Origin: Bdellovibrio sp. 22V
GTDB lineage: Bacteria > Bdellovibrionota > Bdellovibrionia > Bdellovibrionales > Bdellovibrionaceae
Assembly (NCBI RefSeq): GCF_030169785.1
Contig: NZ_CP125854.1
Coordinates: 868,001 to 932,000, forward strand
Direction of reading: 5' to 3'
DNA: 64,000 nt
Part shown: one piece after another, positions 43,614 through 52,930 of the stretch
How positions within the stretch are numbered: the stretch's first letter is position 1
How the letters are laid out: each line of letters starts with the position of its first letter
The notes under the pieces: generated by a model
Database searches by the model: none
Told to the model about the DNA's origin: nothing
The model's input: the letters and a program-made list of their open reading frames with translations, nothing else
Program-made: the position numbers and the translations under genes

Positions 43614-44068
43614 GGTTTTAACTCCACAGTCAGATAAGCGTAATCGTTCTCGACACCTTGACTGAAAGACATGACTTCAAGATTGGATTTGTTTCTGAAT
43701 TGCAGCCATGAAGACGTTGATGAAAATTTGGGTGTCGGTGTATCGCGGTCGATCACCCAATATAGAACTTCAAAAGCGGAGCGGTCTGCAGTGCGCGTTT
43801 CATATTGACGAACAAGAAAATGCACACGGAACTGGCGTAACCATTTTGTGCCCTTGCCACACCACACATCCCAATCGTGAGCTTCCGGTTGATCAAAGAC
43901 ATGCGTGCATTTTAAATCCAAAGTGCCGTCACTGGATTGATAGCGGAAAGTCACATCGTCTTCCTGCAATTCTTTTGTTCCGATAAGTTTAAATCCGACG
44001 GGAGCGGCAAAGCTGATAGAAGAAAAACACAGAAGCGAAGCGAGAAGAAATTTTTGTAGTGAGTTCAT
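43604..44068 (-). CDS. small secreted protein of unknown function
   Basis: A 154-residue protein with signal peptide (LLASLLCFSSISFAAP). The mature part contains two Cys (LKCTHVF and VWCGKG) that could form a disulfide, and is beta-rich. No family is recognised. The converging flagellin terminator covers its stop. Confidence 0.72.
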   Translation of the reverse strand: MNSLQKFLLASLLCFSSISFAAPVGFKLIGTKELQEDDVTFRYQSSDGTLDLKCTHVFDQPEAHDWDVWCGKGTKWLRQFRVHFLVRQYETRTADRSAFEVLYWVIDRDTPTPKFSSTSSWLQFRNKSNLEVMSFSQGVENDYAYLTVELKPKK

Positions 44069-44166
44069 AAGTTAACACTAACAACTTACGACAACTGCGG
44101 CAATGACAGTTGGTTTTCACCAAGACGTTCGCGAGGTTCCATGGACATAAGCCCAGCGAATAAAAA

Positions 44167-44191
44167 AGAGACCGGAATTTTTCCGGTCTCT
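44167..44191. terminator. terminator
   Basis: AGAGACCGGAA (44167-44177), loop TTT, TTCCGGTCTCT (44181-44191), a perfect 11-bp stem. It ends the minus-strand barrel gene at 44224. Confidence 0.85.
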
Positions 44192-44223
44192 CTTGAGTTA
44201 TTGTCAATGTCTGAAGTCGGCAA

Positions 44224-44793
44224 TTACCAATAAATAGAGAACTGCAAAACATCAATTTGAAAACCGATGTCGATGTCACCGCGTTTGACCATGCGCAGTT
44301 CGGGTGTATAAGACACGTTGTTCAGCCAGGCAAAACGTTTTCCGATTCCCAGAAAAAAGCCAAACTGGTTTTCATAATCATTGCCACCGGCATCTCTTTC
44401 CAAGATAGGGTAAAGACCGATTCCGGCTTTTGCATAAATCGCATTTTTCATGTCGTTATCGAAATTGTAAACGCCAAGGGCGACGATTTGAAAAAGTGTT
44501 TCGCTGCTGCCGGTGCCGGAGATTTCCTCGGAAAGCATGCGAATGCCGCCTTCAAAACCCCATTGCATATTGTTTTTCCAGGTTTGCAAATAAGAAGCTT
44601 GCAAAGTGAGGTTTGTGGAAGAGTCACAGTCTTCACACTCTTTGCCGGAAACAAAAGACCCTTGCGTAAAACTTGTCAGGATCTCATGCGTGTAAGAACC
44701 GCCATAGTAAGAAGAAGAAGCATAATTTCTAGATTGCGCTTGAGCCGTCACAGTGAACATCAATGCCAGAAGACTCAAAGTAAACAGTTTCAT
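44224..44793 (-). CDS. small outer-membrane beta-barrel protein
   Basis: A 189-residue protein with signal peptide (LSLLALMFTVTAQAQS) and an 8-strand-like barrel pattern ending IDVLQFSIYW, where the last strand ends in an aromatic residue. ECEDCDSS near residue 53 is a loop with two cysteines. It resembles OmpW/OprF-type small barrels only in outline. No partner gene is adjacent. Confidence 0.78.
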   Translation of the reverse strand: MKLFTLSLLALMFTVTAQAQSRNYASSSYYGGSYTHEILTSFTQGSFVSGKECEDCDSSTNLTLQASYLQTWKNNMQWGFEGGIRMLSEEISGTGSSETLFQIVALGVYNFDNDMKNAIYAKAGIGLYPILERDAGGNDYENQFGFFLGIGKRFAWLNNVSYTPELRMVKRGDIDIGFQIDVLQFSIYW

Positions 44794-44939
44794 TTAAAAC
44801 TCCTTGTTGATAGGCCACCAATATTCTGCCGTACAAAAAGATCATATTTTATTTCAAGGAGCCACTTACTTTGGATTTATCTTTGAATTGGGGCCGAGTT
44901 CTTTGCGTTATAACAAGAAGGAAGCCGAAAAATAAAAAA

Positions 44940-44962
44940 TGCCAGGGTTTGAGGCCCCGGCA
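44940..44962 (-). terminator. terminator of the 44994-45500 gene
   Basis: TGCCAGGG (44940-44947) pairs with CCCCGGCA (44955-44962) with one mismatch; the minus strand then has a T-run (44928-44939 region). Confidence 0.65.
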
Positions 44963-44993
44963 CTTATTATTCGATCGTCTTTAAATCAGATGA

Positions 44994-45500
44994 TTAGAAA
45001 CCGAAAGAGAAAACTGCAGAAGTGAAAGCTGCGTTTGATTGAGATTTGCTGTCAAACCAGTTCCATACTTCAATGCGTTCAACACCGATTGCGCCGTTCA
45101 TGCCAGAAAGCTTGTACTGCGCACCGTATCTGAAGCTTGGGCCAACAGCAGTCACATCGTCAGCACCATCCATTTTGATCATAGAGATACCGATACCAGG
45201 AGCCAAGTAAGCTCCGATTTTCGCAGTATCAACAAGCTTGATCAAAGAGTGAGCGCCGAAGCTAAGAACTTGCGGAACGCCAGCATCTTTCTTCTCAGTT
45301 TGAAGGAAGATGTAACCGCCAAGAGCGCCTTGCTCATTGTCGAATTCCATACGACCACCGATGTTCAAAGCAGAGCTTGTCATACCAAGGCTCACGCTTG
45401 CTGTTTTTTCAGAGTAGCTGTTTGCAACCATTCTGTTGTTTTTTTGTGCAAATGCGATTGAAGAAGTCAAAACACACGCCATTACGATTAATTTTTTCAC
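44994..45500 (-). CDS. small outer-membrane barrel protein
   Basis: A 168-residue protein with signal peptide (VMACVLTSSIAFAQKN), beta strands (ASVSLGMTSSALNIGGRMEF) and a C-terminal strand ending AVFSFGF, the classic outer-membrane insertion signal. It is probably an 8-strand barrel. The function is not known. Confidence 0.8.
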   Translation of the reverse strand: MKKLIVMACVLTSSIAFAQKNNRMVANSYSEKTASVSLGMTSSALNIGGRMEFDNEQGALGGYIFLQTEKKDAGVPQVLSFGAHSLIKLVDTAKIGAYLAPGIGISMIKMDGADDVTAVGPSFRYGAQYKLSGMNGAIGVERIEVWNWFDSKSQSNAAFTSAVFSFGF

Positions 45501-45580
45501 AAAGCCTCCTTAGGCAACCGACATATTTTTTGGCGTGAACCTGTCATATTGCAAACAAAAAATTTATTTTGCGCTCAATA

Positions 45581-47875
45581 TCAAATTCGTTCCAGGCGGG
45601 CATACTTCACGACAAATTTCTTCACCGTGTTATCCGTGAACATCACGCTGACCTTGAAGTTTTCGCCCGTTCCCTCGGTCGCATAGATGGTGCCGACACC
45701 AAAGGTAGGATGGCGCACACGCATGCCTTTCGTGTACGTGCTGCCTCCGCCGCCCCCGTCACCGTCGTAGTCAGGGAAGGACTGCGTATCGTCATAGTTT
45801 GTTGTGCGCGCACGATTGCGATCAGAGCTGGTGGCACCCCATTGCGTTCTGCCAAAGGAAGTTTCTGAATCGTATGAGCTGGAACCATAACGGGAAACAA
45901 AGCGCGGTGCTTCGACGGCCGTTTTCAACTCCATCAATTCTGATGGAATTTCTTTGATAAAGCGTGAAGGCGGATTGAACTGTTCTTGCCCCCATACGCG
46001 ACGCATTTTGGTATAAGTCAGCCACAGCTTTTGGCGCGCGCGAGTCATACCGACGTAAGCCAGGCGACGCTCTTCTTCGATTTCGTCCTCGCCTTCGCTG
46101 TCAACACTGCGACCGCTTGGGAAAAGATTTTCCTCCATACCGACAACAAAAACGTAAGGGTATTCAAGACCTTTTGAAATATGCAGAGTCATCAGCGTGA
46201 CAGAGTTTTGCTCTTGATCCAAAGAATCGACATCGCTGACCAAGGCCATCTCTTCAAGGAAGCTTGTCAAAGTCGCTTCTTCGCCGCGTTCTTTTGCGAA
46301 CTGCGCGATGGCGTTGTCTAATTCTTCCAAGTTCTCGATACGAGCTTGAGATTCCGGTGACTCATCTTTTTTCAGCGCGAGCAAATACTCGGTACGATCC
46401 AAAACGATGTGATAAAAATCGACCAGCTTGAAACTTGTCGCGTGGCCTTCCAGCTCTTCCATCAGATTCAAGAAGTGGCGAATTTTACCGGTTGTGCCGG
46501 CGTTGAAAATGCGCGCTTCGCAGGCCTTTTGCGCGCCAACGAACATACTGACGTTGTGTTGCTGAGAAAACTCTTCGATTTTCTCGATTGTCGTTTTGCC
46601 AATCCCGCGTGCAGGAACGTTGATGATACGTTTAAGAGCGATATCATCCGCCGGATTGATTGCGAGCTTCATATAAGAAAGCATGTCTTTGATTTCCATG
46701 CGCTCATAGAACCGCACGCCGCCGACAAGACGGTAAGGAATCGCCAAAGTGCGAAGCTGTTCTTCAAGAACGCGAGACTGCGCATTCGTGCGATAGAAAA
46801 CAGCGTAGTCGTTATAAGAACCTTCGCCCTCATTCATCATTGTCTGAATCGTCTTCGCGACAAAGCGAGCTTCGTCGTATTCATTTTTCTCTTCACGAAC
46901 CTGAATCAGGTCTCCGTCGGGATTCGAGGTGAAAAGAGTTTTGTCTTTTCTTTGCGAGTTGTTTTTGATCACGGCCGTCGCCGCATTCACGATGTTGGCT
47001 GAAGAGCGATAGTTCTCTTCCAGCTTAACCACTTTGGCCTCGCGGAAATCTTTTTCGAAATCGAGAATGTTTTTAATGTCAGCTCCACGCCAGCTGTAAA
47101 TCGACTGGTCTTCGTCGCCGACCACACAAAGATTGCGATGCGCTTTGGCCAGCATTTGCACAAGCAGATACTGGATGTGATTCGTGTCTTGATACTCGTC
47201 AACCATGATGTAGCGGAACTTTTCCTGATACATCTGCAAAACATCCGGATACATGCGGAAGAGATCGTACGTTTTCATCAACAGATCGTCGAAATCAAGG
47301 CTGTTGGCTTTTTTCATTTCGGCTTCATAGGCGCGATACACGTCGACGGTTTTTTGATCCATCAAACGCTTGTTGTTTTTCTCAAAAGCATCCGGAGACA
47401 AGCCCAGCATTTTTGCACTGCTAATGCGGCTTTGAAAGTTTTTAGCCGGATACATTTTGTCGTTGATGTTCAGAGCCGTCATAACTTTTTTGATCTGGCT
47501 CAAAGTGTCCGAAGAATCGTAAATACCGAAGAAAGGTTTGTAGTCGAGAAGAGTGATGTGCTGACGAAGAACGCGTACACAGAAACTATGGAAGGTGCTG
47601 ATCCAGAGCTGCGAGCGAACGGCCGCTCCCATCTCATTCAAAATCTTGTAAATACGATGTTCCATCTCTTTGGCGGCCTTGTTCGTAAAGGTTACGCAGA
47701 GGATTTCATCGGGGGCCGCGATGCCTTGGCCGATAATGTTTGCCATGCGGTGGGTAAGAACACGCGTTTTACCAGAACCTGCGCCCGCCAAAATAAGCAG
47801 GGGGCCGTTGAGGGTTTCAACTGCCTCTTTCTGTGCTGGGTTCAGATTTTTGGTAACAAAATCAAGTACATCCAT
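45581..47875 (-). CDS. UvrD/PcrA-type DNA helicase
   Basis: The start at 47875 follows GAAGGA and gives 764 residues. SF1A helicase motifs are all present: Q-motif/Walker A LAGAGSGKTRVLTHR, VTFTNKAAKEM, DEYQDTNHIQY, EENYRSS, a TLHISKGLEYPYVFVVG segment and YVGMTRARQKL. The C-terminal ~60 residues (VRHPTFGVGTIYATEG) form a Tudor-like domain as in PcrA, which contacts RNA polymerase. It unwinds DNA 3'-5' in repair and replication-transcription conflicts. It is transcribed alone. Confidence 0.95.
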   Translation of the reverse strand: MDVLDFVTKNLNPAQKEAVETLNGPLLILAGAGSGKTRVLTHRMANIIGQGIAAPDEILCVTFTNKAAKEMEHRIYKILNEMGAAVRSQLWISTFHSFCVRVLRQHITLLDYKPFFGIYDSSDTLSQIKKVMTALNINDKMYPAKNFQSRISSAKMLGLSPDAFEKNNKRLMDQKTVDVYRAYEAEMKKANSLDFDDLLMKTYDLFRMYPDVLQMYQEKFRYIMVDEYQDTNHIQYLLVQMLAKAHRNLCVVGDEDQSIYSWRGADIKNILDFEKDFREAKVVKLEENYRSSANIVNAATAVIKNNSQRKDKTLFTSNPDGDLIQVREEKNEYDEARFVAKTIQTMMNEGEGSYNDYAVFYRTNAQSRVLEEQLRTLAIPYRLVGGVRFYERMEIKDMLSYMKLAINPADDIALKRIINVPARGIGKTTIEKIEEFSQQHNVSMFVGAQKACEARIFNAGTTGKIRHFLNLMEELEGHATSFKLVDFYHIVLDRTEYLLALKKDESPESQARIENLEELDNAIAQFAKERGEEATLTSFLEEMALVSDVDSLDQEQNSVTLMTLHISKGLEYPYVFVVGMEENLFPSGRSVDSEGEDEIEEERRLAYVGMTRARQKLWLTYTKMRRVWGQEQFNPPSRFIKEIPSELMELKTAVEAPRFVSRYGSSSYDSETSFGRTQWGATSSDRNRARTTNYDDTQSFPDYDGDGGGGGSTYTKGMRVRHPTFGVGTIYATEGTGENFKVSVMFTDNTVKKFVVKYARLERI

Positions 47876-48060
47876 GGATATCGTTCCTTCGCGTGTAGCT
47901 TCTGCCAAGGCGGGCCGAGTGTCCAACCTTTAGTGAGACTGACAAAGTTTGTCTATCCTCAAGTTTTCATTGAGTTTTTTGGCGGTATCCACTACAACTA
48001 TAACGCAATAAGTCAATGGACGGAATAGACCTTCCGTTTATAGTGCTTAGAGAGGAATTT

Positions 48061-49413
48061 GTGAAGCGCGTTTTTGGCCGGATCACAGCAGCAATTTTGA
48101 TATCAGGACTGGTAGGCGCCTGTGCTCCTCAATCGGATTCCGGACAAGAAGCAGGCACGGTCCGCATTCTGGCTCCAACGGCGAATACAAAAGGTTCTTA
48201 CTCTCTGGGTTTCCTCGATCTTAAAGGTCTTAAAGACCTGCAAACGATGGCGGGTGAATTCGCGCGCTTTTTTATTGCTCCGAAAATCGTGAATAAGCGA
48301 TTGCACGGCGAAGCCCCGCACACCCGATTTATCCGTAATTCCGACGGCAATTACATTCCAGCGAACGAGCTGACTCAGCAGATGGTCACTGTCTATGCGC
48401 ACATGCAAAAGCTGGCGGAACTTGATACGGAGCTAGGAGCCGAAGGCGTGAACACATGGCCTCGGGATATCGGTGTTGCCGTTCGTGTGAAAGGTCGTAA
48501 TGGAGCGAACAATGCTTATTATGACGGCGAAACGGATTCGATGCTTTTTGTTCCGTACAATCAACAAAATCTTCCGATCGCAATCAACGCCGGAATTCTT
48601 GCGCACGAACACTTTCATTCTTTATTTTTTAAACTGGTCATGAAGGATCTTCCATTTAAAGGCAATGCCCACAACCGCAAAGATTTCTTTGAGGAAGTGC
48701 AAGAAGATGACTTCATGATCCGCGAGCGTCGTATTTTACCGATCATCAAAGGTGCAAAAGAAATCGATCCGACGATCATGCATTTCTATTATCACGTTGC
48801 TTTGTCACGTGGTTTGAATGAAGGTTTGGCGGACTTCTGGGGTTGGATGTACACGGGAGATCCCGACTTTATCGCGCAATCTTTGCCAAGCGAAAAATCT
48901 TTGCGCTCTTTGCATGTGGACGGTGACGTGAACGAGTTGCCTACAAGCGAATCCATCCAGGCCGCTTTGCGAATTTATTTTAGTGCAGGAGACAAAGAAA
49001 AGTTTCGCGACTACAGCATTGGTTACTCATATTCGTTGGGAACCCAGTTTTCTCGCGTATTAAAGCGCTTTACTGATATTTATGCGAAAGCTCGTGGCGT
49101 TGAAGCTTTAGCCGCAAGAAAAGAAGTGGCGAAGATTATCGTGCAGATTCTGCCCGAGGTAAAAAAATCCCTGCAGAATTTAGAAAAGAGTTTTTATTCT
49201 TCTGAACTGTTCCTGCAGACTTTGGCGGCAAAGATGCCGGATCTGAAACAAGCTGAGTGTGAGTATCTGAAAGAAGTGATCAACAACTCCGTCGATAATA
49301 TCGGAACTTCTTATTCTTGCATCGATGGCAACGGCCAAATCATTTTGGGTAAAGCTGTCAACGCGGAAGGTCCGACAAATCCCGAAGCAAAAGATGAAGG
49401 CCTCGCAAAATGA
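48061..49413 (+). CDS. lipoprotein zinc metallopeptidase-like protein
   Basis: GTG 48061 is chosen because AGAGGA precedes it at the usual distance and the reading then starts with a lipoprotein signal (ILISGLVGACAPQS). The 450-residue protein has a gluzincin motif AHEHFHSLFF (HExxH) and a downstream EGLADFWGWMY whose Glu-Asp could be the third ligand, about 60 residues later. It probably acts at the cell surface or periplasm. Its stop overlaps the next gene by four bases. Confidence 0.78.
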   Translation: MKRVFGRITAAILISGLVGACAPQSDSGQEAGTVRILAPTANTKGSYSLGFLDLKGLKDLQTMAGEFARFFIAPKIVNKRLHGEAPHTRFIRNSDGNYIPANELTQQMVTVYAHMQKLAELDTELGAEGVNTWPRDIGVAVRVKGRNGANNAYYDGETDSMLFVPYNQQNLPIAINAGILAHEHFHSLFFKLVMKDLPFKGNAHNRKDFFEEVQEDDFMIRERRILPIIKGAKEIDPTIMHFYYHVALSRGLNEGLADFWGWMYTGDPDFIAQSLPSEKSLRSLHVDGDVNELPTSESIQAALRIYFSAGDKEKFRDYSIGYSYSLGTQFSRVLKRFTDIYAKARGVEALAARKEVAKIIVQILPEVKKSLQNLEKSFYSSELFLQTLAAKMPDLKQAECEYLKEVINNSVDNIGTSYSCIDGNGQIILGKAVNAEGPTNPEAKDEGLAK

Positions 49414-50009
49414 GAATCAGTATTCTGATATTTTCTTTTCTGCTCTCATGGAGTGCGCAGGCGCAGGTGTCTCGTCTGAAAGTACAACCTCCGCCGCCTT
49501 TTTCCGCTGTGAATTTATATCTTTTAAATCCGGAATTGCGCTATGAACGGGATTCCTCACAAGAGCTTGTCAACCGCAGGCCCTTGAACTTCGCATTTTC
49601 TTTTGAATACGCGAAACTGAATTTCATGGCAGAGTACGCGCGCTTCACGGAAGAAACGGGAAATGCGACATCTTCCATAGATAGAACGCACCAAGATCTT
49701 GTTCTGTGGTTGCGCTATTCTTTTATGCAAAGAAAACTGCCTGAATTTTCCTGGAAGCTTTTTACGGGGGCGGGTGCCGGTGGCTACCAAGAGGAAGTAA
49801 AGACAACCCTTATGGGCGACAGTCGTACGGATAAATCTGATTTGAAATTCATGTCGGGCCTTGTGCTTGGTGGTGAAGTGGCTTACTCCGTGAACCCGCG
49901 TTTCGGCTTGCTTGCCGGAGTCGAAGGGCGCGCGTTGCTGGCTTCCGATTTTGATCCCAATCCCATTTGGAGCGCTGTTTTGCGCTTAGGTTTGCAATTC
50001 CCACTTTGA
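49410..50009 (+). CDS. small outer-membrane barrel protein coupled to the metallopeptidase
   Basis: A 199-residue protein with signal peptide (ILIFSFLLSWSAQAQV). Strand pattern throughout and a C-terminal VLRLGLQFPL suggest a barrel. It overlaps the metallopeptidase gene by four bases (ATGA), so the two are co-translated and may act together in the outer membrane. Confidence 0.78.
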   Translation: MRISILIFSFLLSWSAQAQVSRLKVQPPPPFSAVNLYLLNPELRYERDSSQELVNRRPLNFAFSFEYAKLNFMAEYARFTEETGNATSSIDRTHQDLVLWLRYSFMQRKLPEFSWKLFTGAGAGGYQEEVKTTLMGDSRTDKSDLKFMSGLVLGGEVAYSVNPRFGLLAGVEGRALLASDFDPNPIWSAVLRLGLQFPL

Positions 50010-50101
50010 CCTGCCTCTTTGCACTGGACTGTTCCGACAGAAGTCTAATGTCATCAAAGTACATATTCCCATGACCTAGTGCCTCGCTAAAAAATGGGGC
50101 C

Positions 50102-51145
50102 ATGAAAACAAAAATACTATTCCTAGTTATTGTTTTTTCGTCTTCTTTTTCTTTCGCTCGAAACTGGCAACGCATCGAAATTCCCGGCGCTCTTTGCGGC
50201 AACGGCGAACCCTACAGCGTTTTTATAGATAAAAGAGCCGGCGACAAACTGCTGGTGGAATTCATGGGCGGCGGAGCGTGTTGGTCCGAAGGCACTTGCT
50301 ATGGCAACAGTCCTTTGACGAACCTGGCTCCTCTGCCGGGAAATCCCACCACCAGTATGATGGCATCCAAGCCGAGCCCGTGGGTTGATTACACCGCTTT
50401 GTATTTCCCGTATTGTACGGGAGATGTACACGCGGGCTTTCATCAGAATTCCTATAAGCAGGGCGTACAGATTTATCATTATGGCGCGTTGAACGTGCAG
50501 AAAGCGTTACAACACCTGCAAGATTTAAATCTTATTCCGTTTCATGACGTGAATGATCTGATTGTCTGGGGATACTCCGCCGGAGCCATCGGCGCGTTCT
50601 TGCATACACAAACCCTGGCTCCTTATTTCAACACAAACACGCGCAAAACATTGATCGCAGACAGCCCGGGTTTACATTTCGGAAAAAACTTTTGGCATAA
50701 ATTTACGCCAGAGCTCAGTCGCGATTTTCGTAGCAGCTTTGGCAAAATAGATTTGAATTACTCTGAAGACACCGGATTGCTGACGCCCTATATGGGCCCG
50801 GTGTTCGTGAAGTTAAGCGATTGGAAAATAGGAATCCTGCAGTCGACAAAAGATATCGTGATGTCACTGGTCTTTGGCGACATCAGTCCCGAAGATCATA
50901 AAAAACTTGTGCTGGGGCCCCAGGGTATTGCAACGGTTGCAAAAGATTATCCGAATACTTATGTGTGGATTATTGACGTGATGACGCACACGTTTTTACT
51001 GCGCTCATCCACAGTGGATCAAAAAAACTCGGCCGGGGAGAGTGCTTGGGAATTCGCTTTGCGTGTCTACGAAGGAGCCGCCGAAGCCCCGCACAGACGT
51101 CTTAAAAAGAAAACCCCCGAGCTTATCGGGGGTTTCTTGGATTGA
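50102..51145 (+). CDS. pectin-acetylesterase/Notum-like secreted esterase
   Basis: A 347-residue secreted alpha/beta hydrolase with signal peptide (LFLVIVFSSSFSFARN). The family marks of the PAE/Notum group are visible: LVEFMGGGACWSEGTCYGN (oxyanion region), IVWGYSAGAIGAFLH with the nucleophile Ser, and VMTHTFLL holding a likely catalytic His. Two cysteine-rich motifs near the oxyanion loop fit the family's disulfides. Bacterial members remove acetyl or other ester groups from polysaccharides or lipids. Its target in a predator is unknown. Confidence 0.85.
   Translation: MKTKILFLVIVFSSSFSFARNWQRIEIPGALCGNGEPYSVFIDKRAGDKLLVEFMGGGACWSEGTCYGNSPLTNLAPLPGNPTTSMMASKPSPWVDYTALYFPYCTGDVHAGFHQNSYKQGVQIYHYGALNVQKALQHLQDLNLIPFHDVNDLIVWGYSAGAIGAFLHTQTLAPYFNTNTRKTLIADSPGLHFGKNFWHKFTPELSRDFRSSFGKIDLNYSEDTGLLTPYMGPVFVKLSDWKIGILQSTKDIVMSLVFGDISPEDHKKLVLGPQGIATVAKDYPNTYVWIIDVMTHTFLLRSSTVDQKNSAGESAWEFALRVYEGAAEAPHRRLKKKTPELIGGFLD
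51111..51139. terminator. terminator overlapping the esterase 3' end
   Basis: AAACCCCCGA (51111-51120) pairs with TCGGGGGTTT (51126-51135) across GCTTA. The stem is inside the last codons of the esterase gene, an economical placement. Confidence 0.85.
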
Positions 51146-51160
51146 ATTGAAAACTAAGAA

Positions 51161-51943
51161 TTATTCAGTGATTTTTTGTACGATCGCTGATTCTACTTTT
51201 GATTTCGTAAGGAACTCGTTGCGGTACGACTGCGCTTCTTTTTGTGTCGCAAACTGACCAACGCTTACGCGGTACCAAGTCTTACCTTTGATATTCGCTG
51301 GAATGTAGAAAGCGCTGTAGCCTTTGCCTTTAAGGCTGGAAGCCATTTTTTGTGCTTCCGCTTCATCCGCATAAGAAGCCACTTGTACAGTGAACTTACC
51401 TACTGCGTACTGAGCAACGTCTTTTGGTAAAGAAGAAGGCACGCGCTCATGTTGCGGAGCTGCTTTCTTTTCTACGGTTTCAGTTGCTGGCGCTTTTCCT
51501 GCTGCAATATTTTTCGCAGCTGTTGAAGGCTCTTCGTGTTGAGTTACGGGTGTGTGGCCTTGAGCACCTGATTTTGGCTTGTTAACTTCGATTTTATCTT
51601 CTGTTTTTGTTTTAGTGTCAGCAGCGACAGTTTCAGCGTGTGTTCCGTGCTCTTCTGTTTTCGCCGTTTCGCCGTGCGCTTCCGTTGTCTCGTCAGCAAC
51701 GAATTCTTCCGCCAGCTTGGCGATCTCTTCATCTGTCATGGCGCCGGTTTTTTGCTCTGGTTCATGTGAAGGAACAGAAGCGACTTCGCGTTCTGCAGAG
51801 TGAGTGGATTGTGGTTCCAATGAAGACAATTGGTGTTGATTGTCACTGTACTTCTTGCCTGCAAATATCCCGATGGAAAATGACAACAAAGAGATAAAGA
51901 AAACTATTGCTAGTTTCACGCCTGCATCCGTTTTAGAACCCAT
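51161..51943 (-). CDS. SPOR-domain membrane protein
   Basis: The start at 51943 (second ATG) follows GAGGATT and gives 260 residues. One N-terminal helix (LAIVFFISLLSFSIGIFAG) is followed by an acidic, low-complexity periplasmic linker (about residues 40-175; TEEHGTHAETVAADTKTKTED) and a C-terminal SPOR domain (KFTVQVASYADEAEAQKM, WYRVSVGQF). SPOR domains bind denuded peptidoglycan at division septa. It probably marks the division site, here perhaps filament septation. Confidence 0.9.
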   Translation of the reverse strand: MGSKTDAGVKLAIVFFISLLSFSIGIFAGKKYSDNQHQLSSLEPQSTHSAEREVASVPSHEPEQKTGAMTDEEIAKLAEEFVADETTEAHGETAKTEEHGTHAETVAADTKTKTEDKIEVNKPKSGAQGHTPVTQHEEPSTAAKNIAAGKAPATETVEKKAAPQHERVPSSLPKDVAQYAVGKFTVQVASYADEAEAQKMASSLKGKGYSAFYIPANIKGKTWYRVSVGQFATQKEAQSYRNEFLTKSKVESAIVQKITE

Positions 51944-52076
51944 TTTTTCAATCCTCATAGTTTTAAACTCGCTTGAATGCTTAGTTTAGAGCCCTTCCTT
52001 TGGCCCTTCAATCATGGTAGCTTTAAGTCGCGGAACTGGTCAATCATCTGAGAGTCCTGGCCTAAAGGAGTAGAGC

Positions 52077-52928
52077 GTGGAAAGTGGCGTAAAATCAATG
52101 GATTGGAAGCAGGTCTTAGGTCAAGCGATCAAAGCGGTGAGTCTCGGCAGAGAGGTCCTTCTCAATTATTTCGGTAACTTAGAACACATCGAAGAAAAAT
52201 TCCAAGCAGGCTTAGTTAGTGAAGCCGATAAAGAATCAGAACGAGTCATTGCAGAGCATCTTAAGAAAAATTTTCCCACAATCGAGTTTTTAGGTGAGGA
52301 AACTTTCGCGGCGAAACACGCTCCTGGGGCGAAGGTCCAGGCGGCACCGGCGGGTCCCGAGGGTCGTTGGATTTTAGATCCTCTGGATGGAACAACGAAC
52401 TACATTCATCGCTTTCCTATTTTTTGTATTAGTTTGGGTTTAGAGATCAATGGACAAATGCAATTAGCGGTCATTGATGTTCCCATGCTGAAAGAAACTT
52501 ACACCGCTATTCGCGGGCAGGGCGCGTTTGTCAACGGCCGCCCTTTGCGTGTCAGCAAAACTGCAGAGCTGGGAAAAGCTCTTCTGGCGACCGGCTTTGT
52601 CGCTGAACATGAACACGTCATTTCCGAACAATTAAAAGTTTTTGGAGAAATGGTGCGCGAGTGTCGTGGTGTTCGTCGTCCTGGAGCCGCCGCCTACGAT
52701 TTAGCACAAGTAGCGCGCGGAGTTTTCGATGGCTATTGGGAACGCAACATTCAGCCCTGGGATGCCGCTGCCGGAATTCTTTTAGTCGAGGAAGCGGGTG
52801 GTGTCGTCGAAACATATCGCGGTGAAAAGTATCACCCCTATAAGAATTCAATTGTAGCAGGTAACAAGGACCTTGTGCGCGAAATGCAAAAGGTCCTTCA
52901 GAATCATGTCAGTGAGGAAACTCACTAA
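52077..52928 (+). CDS. suhB: inositol-monophosphatase-family phosphatase
   Basis: GTG 52077 follows AAAGGAG six bases upstream, giving 283 residues. Metal-binding motifs are complete: EFLGEETF, WILDPLDGTTNYIH (DPLDGT) and PWDAAAGILLVEEAG (WD..AG). It hydrolyses inositol-1-phosphate or a related sugar phosphate; enteric SuhB also acts in rRNA transcription antitermination. It is transcribed alone. Confidence 0.92.
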   Translation: MESGVKSMDWKQVLGQAIKAVSLGREVLLNYFGNLEHIEEKFQAGLVSEADKESERVIAEHLKKNFPTIEFLGEETFAAKHAPGAKVQAAPAGPEGRWILDPLDGTTNYIHRFPIFCISLGLEINGQMQLAVIDVPMLKETYTAIRGQGAFVNGRPLRVSKTAELGKALLATGFVAEHEHVISEQLKVFGEMVRECRGVRRPGAAAYDLAQVARGVFDGYWERNIQPWDAAAGILLVEEAGGVVETYRGEKYHPYKNSIVAGNKDLVREMQKVLQNHVSEETH

Positions 52929-52930
52929 AA

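Noticed and set aside
47138-48028. 296-codon frame antisense to the helicase
   Set aside because: The helicase motifs occupy the opposite strand; this frame is a shadow.
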